A DNA stretch of 64,000 bases from Labia minor (lineage: Eukaryota; Arthropoda; Insecta; Dermaptera; Spongiphoridae): assembly GCA_963082975.1 (NCBI GenBank), contig OY720350.1:15160910-15224909 (forward strand), read 5' to 3'. How positions within the stretch are numbered: position 1 is the stretch's first letter; every line of letters begins with the position of its first letter. Below the pieces are notes generated by a model that was not told the origin of the DNA, did not search any database, and saw nothing but the letters and a program-made list of their open reading frames with translations. The position numbers were made by a program, and so were the translations under genes. Below are positions 59,882 through 64,000 of the stretch, in pieces.

Positions 59882-60726
59882 CTATTTATTTATATAGCTC
59901 AAAGATACTCGAAAGTTCTTGGCCGCAACAACCACATTTCTCCAAGTGTCCCTATCCTGAGCCCTTGTCCCATCTCTCTTACGTCCCTTCCTACGCGTCA
60001 TTGGTTTTCCAAGCGGACGTTTTCCAATCGGTCTCCCCACCAATATCTTTTTCTTCTCCCATTCTAGCCACGTGCCCTGCCTATCGCAGCTTTTTCCCTT
60101 TTATAACCCTAACTATTTCTGAAGATGCAGAGAGACCATGCAATTTCTTGTTATGCTGTCTCCCCCATTCCCCGGTGACCTCATCTTTCTTTGGCCAATA
60201 AATGCAGGGAAGAATCCTATTCTCAAATACTCTGAATCTACTCTCATCTCCCAGGGTCATAGACCATGCCTCCCACCCATATAATGCATCAGGCAAAATA
60301 ATTTTTTTATATATTCCCTTTGATAATAATTTTGAAGAGATAAACCTCTTTATTGAAAAGATAACAGGCGTTTCCCGATTGCAACCCCGATTTAAATTCT
60401 TCTCAAATATTATTATCCTTCGTGATTACATTCAATTTTTCTACATATTGAAATTCTACATTTTGTATCTTAAGATTTTGTATGTTAATACTCTTCCTCT
60501 TTGTTACTAAATATTTTTTCTTATCACTATTAATTTCAAACCTCCATTAATTTTTCCTCGCTATCTGCAATTGCAATTTCCTAATCTCCTATTATATTTA
60601 AGTCGTCTGGGTAACCTAATATTTTACAATTGATTTCCGCATCTTATTCTTTCTTTACTACCTTCAAGACAAATTTGAAGATCAAAATTTGAAAAAGTTT
60701 ATGCTAATCTATATTGAGTCATGTGT
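59882..60726 (-). pseudogene. Decayed LINE reverse transcriptase, unit 2
   Basis: Counterpart of 28916-29760, including the YPDD active-site change and the AQDRDTWRNVVVAAKNF end. It shares the disruptions identified in unit 1. Confidence 0.75.
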
Positions 60727-61666
60727 ATGTTTTACTAAAGTCTACAAATAATTAGTGAACAGAAATATTGAATTCGCAGTTTTTTTCCTAATATCTGTCA
60801 TAATGAAAATATCTTAATTAATGTTGATCGATTTGGCCTGAACCCGCAATGATATCTCCTAATATTTCCTCCGCCTATGGTTCTTAAGTATTTTCTATGT
60901 TATAATAGTATAATATTTCTTGATCATTACATTTTGATATTTTATTTTCATTGCTAGATTATTATTGAATATTTTTAATTTTAATGAAACTTGAGACAAT
61001 TTATAAAAATTAACGGTACAAAACTATAGATAAATTACCAATATATACATTCATTAATAGTATTAATTTAAATTAATTGATTTATTTGTTTTTTTATTAA
61101 TTTTTTTAGATCATAGTTATTTTCCTCCCTTAAAAGAAACTTATATAATTCTGTGGTGCTAGGGGATTTGAAAATTATTAGTCGCAATATGAAGATTTCG
61201 CTTACAGTTTCTGTCATGTCCGACCTCCGTCCAACAGTTATTTCCCTCAAATTTCTTGCTTCGCTTAATCATGTGATCTATATATTTAATTTTTTTTCAT
61301 TCATTGTAATAAAATTTAAACAAATAAAAATTTTCACTTTGTTAATTTATATAAATTTCAAATTAAACTGATTGTGAGTGATACGCTTTGCCAATACTCT
61401 GAATAATTTGTGTATAGAAATATTGAATGTTCTTAGTGAGATTTTTTAACCTTTCACTTTCAAAGAGAAAAGAAGAAATATAAAAATATATTAGAAAGAA
61501 TAAATAAAAATTAAGTTAATATAAATATGATCTAAATATTTTATTAAATTAATTAAAATGGGAACTTTTAGAATAAATGATTTAATTGAATTGATATTTA
61601 AATATTAGAATTTAAAATAAAAAGTGAAATATTATAATAATTCTTTAATTGGGAATCGCTATGATA
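60727..61666. other. No gene recognised, unit 2
   Basis: Counterpart of 29761-30700, A+T-rich, with the same uncalled 60-codon minus-strand frame (61068-61250). Confidence 0.4.
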
Positions 61667-62026
61667 ATTCATTGTTTGAAATGATTCCGCTAGGGACAGT
61701 GAGCCACGCCAGGCTCTTGAATGAACAACACGGAGAATTATATAAACTTTAAAAAATTAATTTCTGCGGTTATTGATTAAATATTAATAAAATTTATAGC
61801 CTATGTTACTCTAGGGGTATATAAGAATATTGTGATGTAATTTCAAAGAAATCGGTTCAGCCAATTCTGAGTCTATAAAATAGTAATTTTCCGGACAGAC
61901 AGACAGACAGACATGAAAAATTCTAAAGTCACTTTTGGATTCTAGAGGTCATGAAACGCGAAGATATGCAAAAATTTTTAAATTCTGAGCAATGTGCAGA
62001 CAAAAACCTTTTTTTATATATATAGA
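61667..62026 (+). mobile_element. RTE-like retroelement 3' tail, unit 2
   Basis: Counterpart of 30701-31060, with TTTATAGCCTATGTTACTCT and (GACA)5. Confidence 0.55.
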
Positions 62027-62399
62027 TTTTTCAATTAGGTTCTTATTTATGTACAATATTATTTCTAATTACAAACACTTTATTAATTGCATGATATTAA
62101 CAGAAAACACACCAAATTTCACATATAAATATTGAAATTTAACAAAAATGTTTTTTTTTCTAATGGATTTAAAAAGAAACACAAACAGAGACGTTGAGTA
62201 GGATTCTGTTTCGATGAGGACATGTCACATTTGTTGCCCTCTTCACACATTCTCATAATAAATTTGTAATAAAATAAAATAACTTCTTTTTATTATAATT
62301 TTTTTATTTGAATTAGATATATGTATAAAATTACAAATGACATTAAAAATATTGCAAATATTAATTTTTTTTAGTAGAAATCAGTAAATTTAAATATTT

Positions 62400-63029
62400 T
62401 CATAATTTGCGAAAACATTCCGACAAAAGTTCGAATTTCTCATCCAAAGTATTAACATCCTAAAAATAAATTATTTAATTTTAAAATGTATTTTATATTT
62501 CTATAATTCTTATCTTTATTTAATATTATGATGATGCATAATTGCGTTTTATAAATAAATCTTATATATAAAAGGCTGAAATAATTGAAATCTTATAATA
62601 ATAATTATATATAATGTAAATACAATTGTTATTAGTTTTAGGATATTTTTCTATTAATATTTTATCATGAAACTTTTTGATTTTATTTTTTTCTTGTATC
62701 AAACATATTAGATTTAATATCAATAGTTCTCTTAATTTCACTTGAATTTCTTAAATCATTTCTATACAATTTTTATCTTTCATTCATACCTTTCTATATA
62801 ATTTGTATGATAAACGAATTTCTTCTTTTTTTGGATCCAATTGTTTCATCTCTGATATATTCTCCTTCATTTCCTATAATTTTATAATAGATTAAAAGAT
62901 TAATGTATAAATGCAAATTAGATAGAATAAATTTCTTACCGGAATTAGTTTGTCCTCAAGCGATTTTTCTAATAATCTAACACATTTCATATTCATTAAA
63001 TGTATTTCATGAGCTGTTTTCAATGACAT
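62400..63029 (-). CDS. Unrecognised small three-exon gene, unit 2 copy
   Basis: Minus-strand exons 63029-62940, 62873-62790 and 62459-62400, with the same phase-0 GT-AG introns and the same 77-residue product as the unit 1 gene. No exon differences were seen by eye. Its 5' flank is uninterrupted here: upstream of the ATG the sequence runs through the single CACACCAT directly into unit 3. If this is a real gene, this copy has the ancestral promoter context. A putative AATAAA lies at 62303-62308. Confidence 0.62.
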
Positions 63030-63145
63030 TTTGGAATATCAAGATTTATTGTTTTTTTTTCCTTGATTTTTAATAATCTTAATCAAAAAGATTCAAATAC
63101 AATTAACTTTAAAAGCTTTAAAACTGTTTAAAACACAGACCTGCA

Positions 63146-63153
63146 CACACCAT
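63146..63153. other. Empty P-element target site
   Basis: A single CACACCAT joins the left flank seen at 32171-32179 (AGACCTG...) to the right flank seen at 34758 (ATAACAGACAAG). It is either the pre-insertion allele or a precisely restored site. Confidence 0.93.
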
Positions 63154-64000
63154 ATAACAGACAAGCAGACAAGTTAAGCTTAACTTTTGAAAATGGTGTT
63201 CAGCGCCTCCTGGCTAAATTGGTGGGGTTTTTAAATTCATTCAGAAGGATTAATTGGAATAAAATAATGGAATTTTCAGTTAAGTGAAAAATTATTTATT
63301 TAGAGGTAAACTGACATTTCATCAATAAATTTTTATTTTTCCATATTATTGCTGAAACGTTGGTTTTATCTCCAAATAAATAATTTTTCACTTAAGTGAA
63401 AAGTACCGGGACCCCGAGCCTCGGCTCGGTACTTAAGTTAAAAAAAATGATTCATTATTATTGGGTTTGGCTGGTAATATTAATACCTGGGATACCGAGC
63501 TGTCGCTCGAAAAAATGTTTAGGCATTATTATAGACATTTTCATTCTGTAAATTAAATAATTTTATTTCATTTAAATAAATATCTATTTTTAAATAATTT
63601 TTCTCTCTACATTATTTATCTAATTCTGACAATATATTAAGATCACACCGGGACCCCGAGCCTCGGCTAGGTAATTAAGTTAAAAAAAAATAATTCATTA
63701 TTATATTGGGTTTGGCTGGTAATATTAATACTTGGGGCACCGAGCTGATATACAATTCTTTAATTATTTATTACAATTATTAAATGTTGCATTATTGCAT
63801 CAATCTGATTAAAATGTATTATTAGGTATGTTTCTAAGTGCATGAATATTTTTTTTTTATTGGAAGAATAATAAATATATATCGTAATTTATAATTATAA
63901 AATATTATTAAAATATATATATTTAATTTTATTTCGAAATTAAATAAACAATTTTAAAATATTTTTCTTTTAAAAAAAGGCGGGAGTCAAATTTCAATAT
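63146..64000. repeat. Tandem segmental duplication, start of unit 3
   Basis: Matches 7768-8622 and 34750-35604: the family 1 palindrome (63276-63402), GC-hairpin repeats at 63404 and 63647, and the A+T-rich mosaic. The window ends inside it. Confidence 0.92.

Larger units (their letters stand above)
34750..63153. repeat. Tandem segmental duplication, unit 2
   Basis: Same order and orientation as unit 1, but the 1992-bp array has seven members instead of five, adding 3984 bp. The unit starts at the right-hand CACACCAT of the P-like insertion and ends at the empty site. All its elements are listed below. Confidence 0.93.

Overview
This is an A+T-rich (roughly three-quarters A+T by eye), intron-bearing eukaryotic nuclear sequence made almost entirely of transposable elements and their decay products. 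A piggyBac-like element with TTAA target sites, a P-element-like transposon with 8-bp target duplications, APE-type non-LTR retrotransposons and very short GT-AG introns together suggest an arthropod, most likely an insect. No prokaryotic genes, rRNA genes or CRISPR arrays were seen.

Layout. (1) 1-3541: an inverted copy of the composite repeat found throughout the window, split by a complete piggyBac-like element (268-3181) whose transposase is broken and itself split by a MITE-like insertion. (2) 3542-7767: a P-like element with matched 14-bp ends but unmatched flanks. (3) 7768-32187: tandem unit 1, about 24.4 kb. In order it holds GC-hairpin repeats, a truncated piggyBac-type MITE, a nearly intact LINE, a 1-kb foldback, a mosaic of composite repeats with tRNA-like modules, an array of five 1992-bp repeats, a decayed second LINE, an RTE-like tail, and a small three-exon gene on the minus strand. 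(4) 32188-34749: a second P-like element, cleanly inserted with the 8-bp duplication CACACCAT. (5) 34750-63153: tandem unit 2, nearly identical to unit 1 but with seven 1992-bp repeats. (6) 63146-64000: the start of unit 3, joined to unit 2 through the empty P-element target site.

The length difference between units (28,396 versus 24,412 bp) is exactly 3984 bp, which is two 1992-bp repeats. Unit identity is extremely high; the few differences I found are single bases. The duplication is therefore very recent, homogenised, or an assembly duplication of two haplotypes; read depth and spanning long reads would decide.

The only candidate host gene is the minus-strand three-exon gene at 31434-32063 and its twin at 62400-63029. 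It encodes a 77-residue, Lys/Glu/Leu-rich protein that I do not recognise. The P-like insertion lies 124 bp upstream of the start codon in unit 1 and is absent in unit 2, so the window contains a natural pair of the same gene with and without a transposon in its 5' flank.
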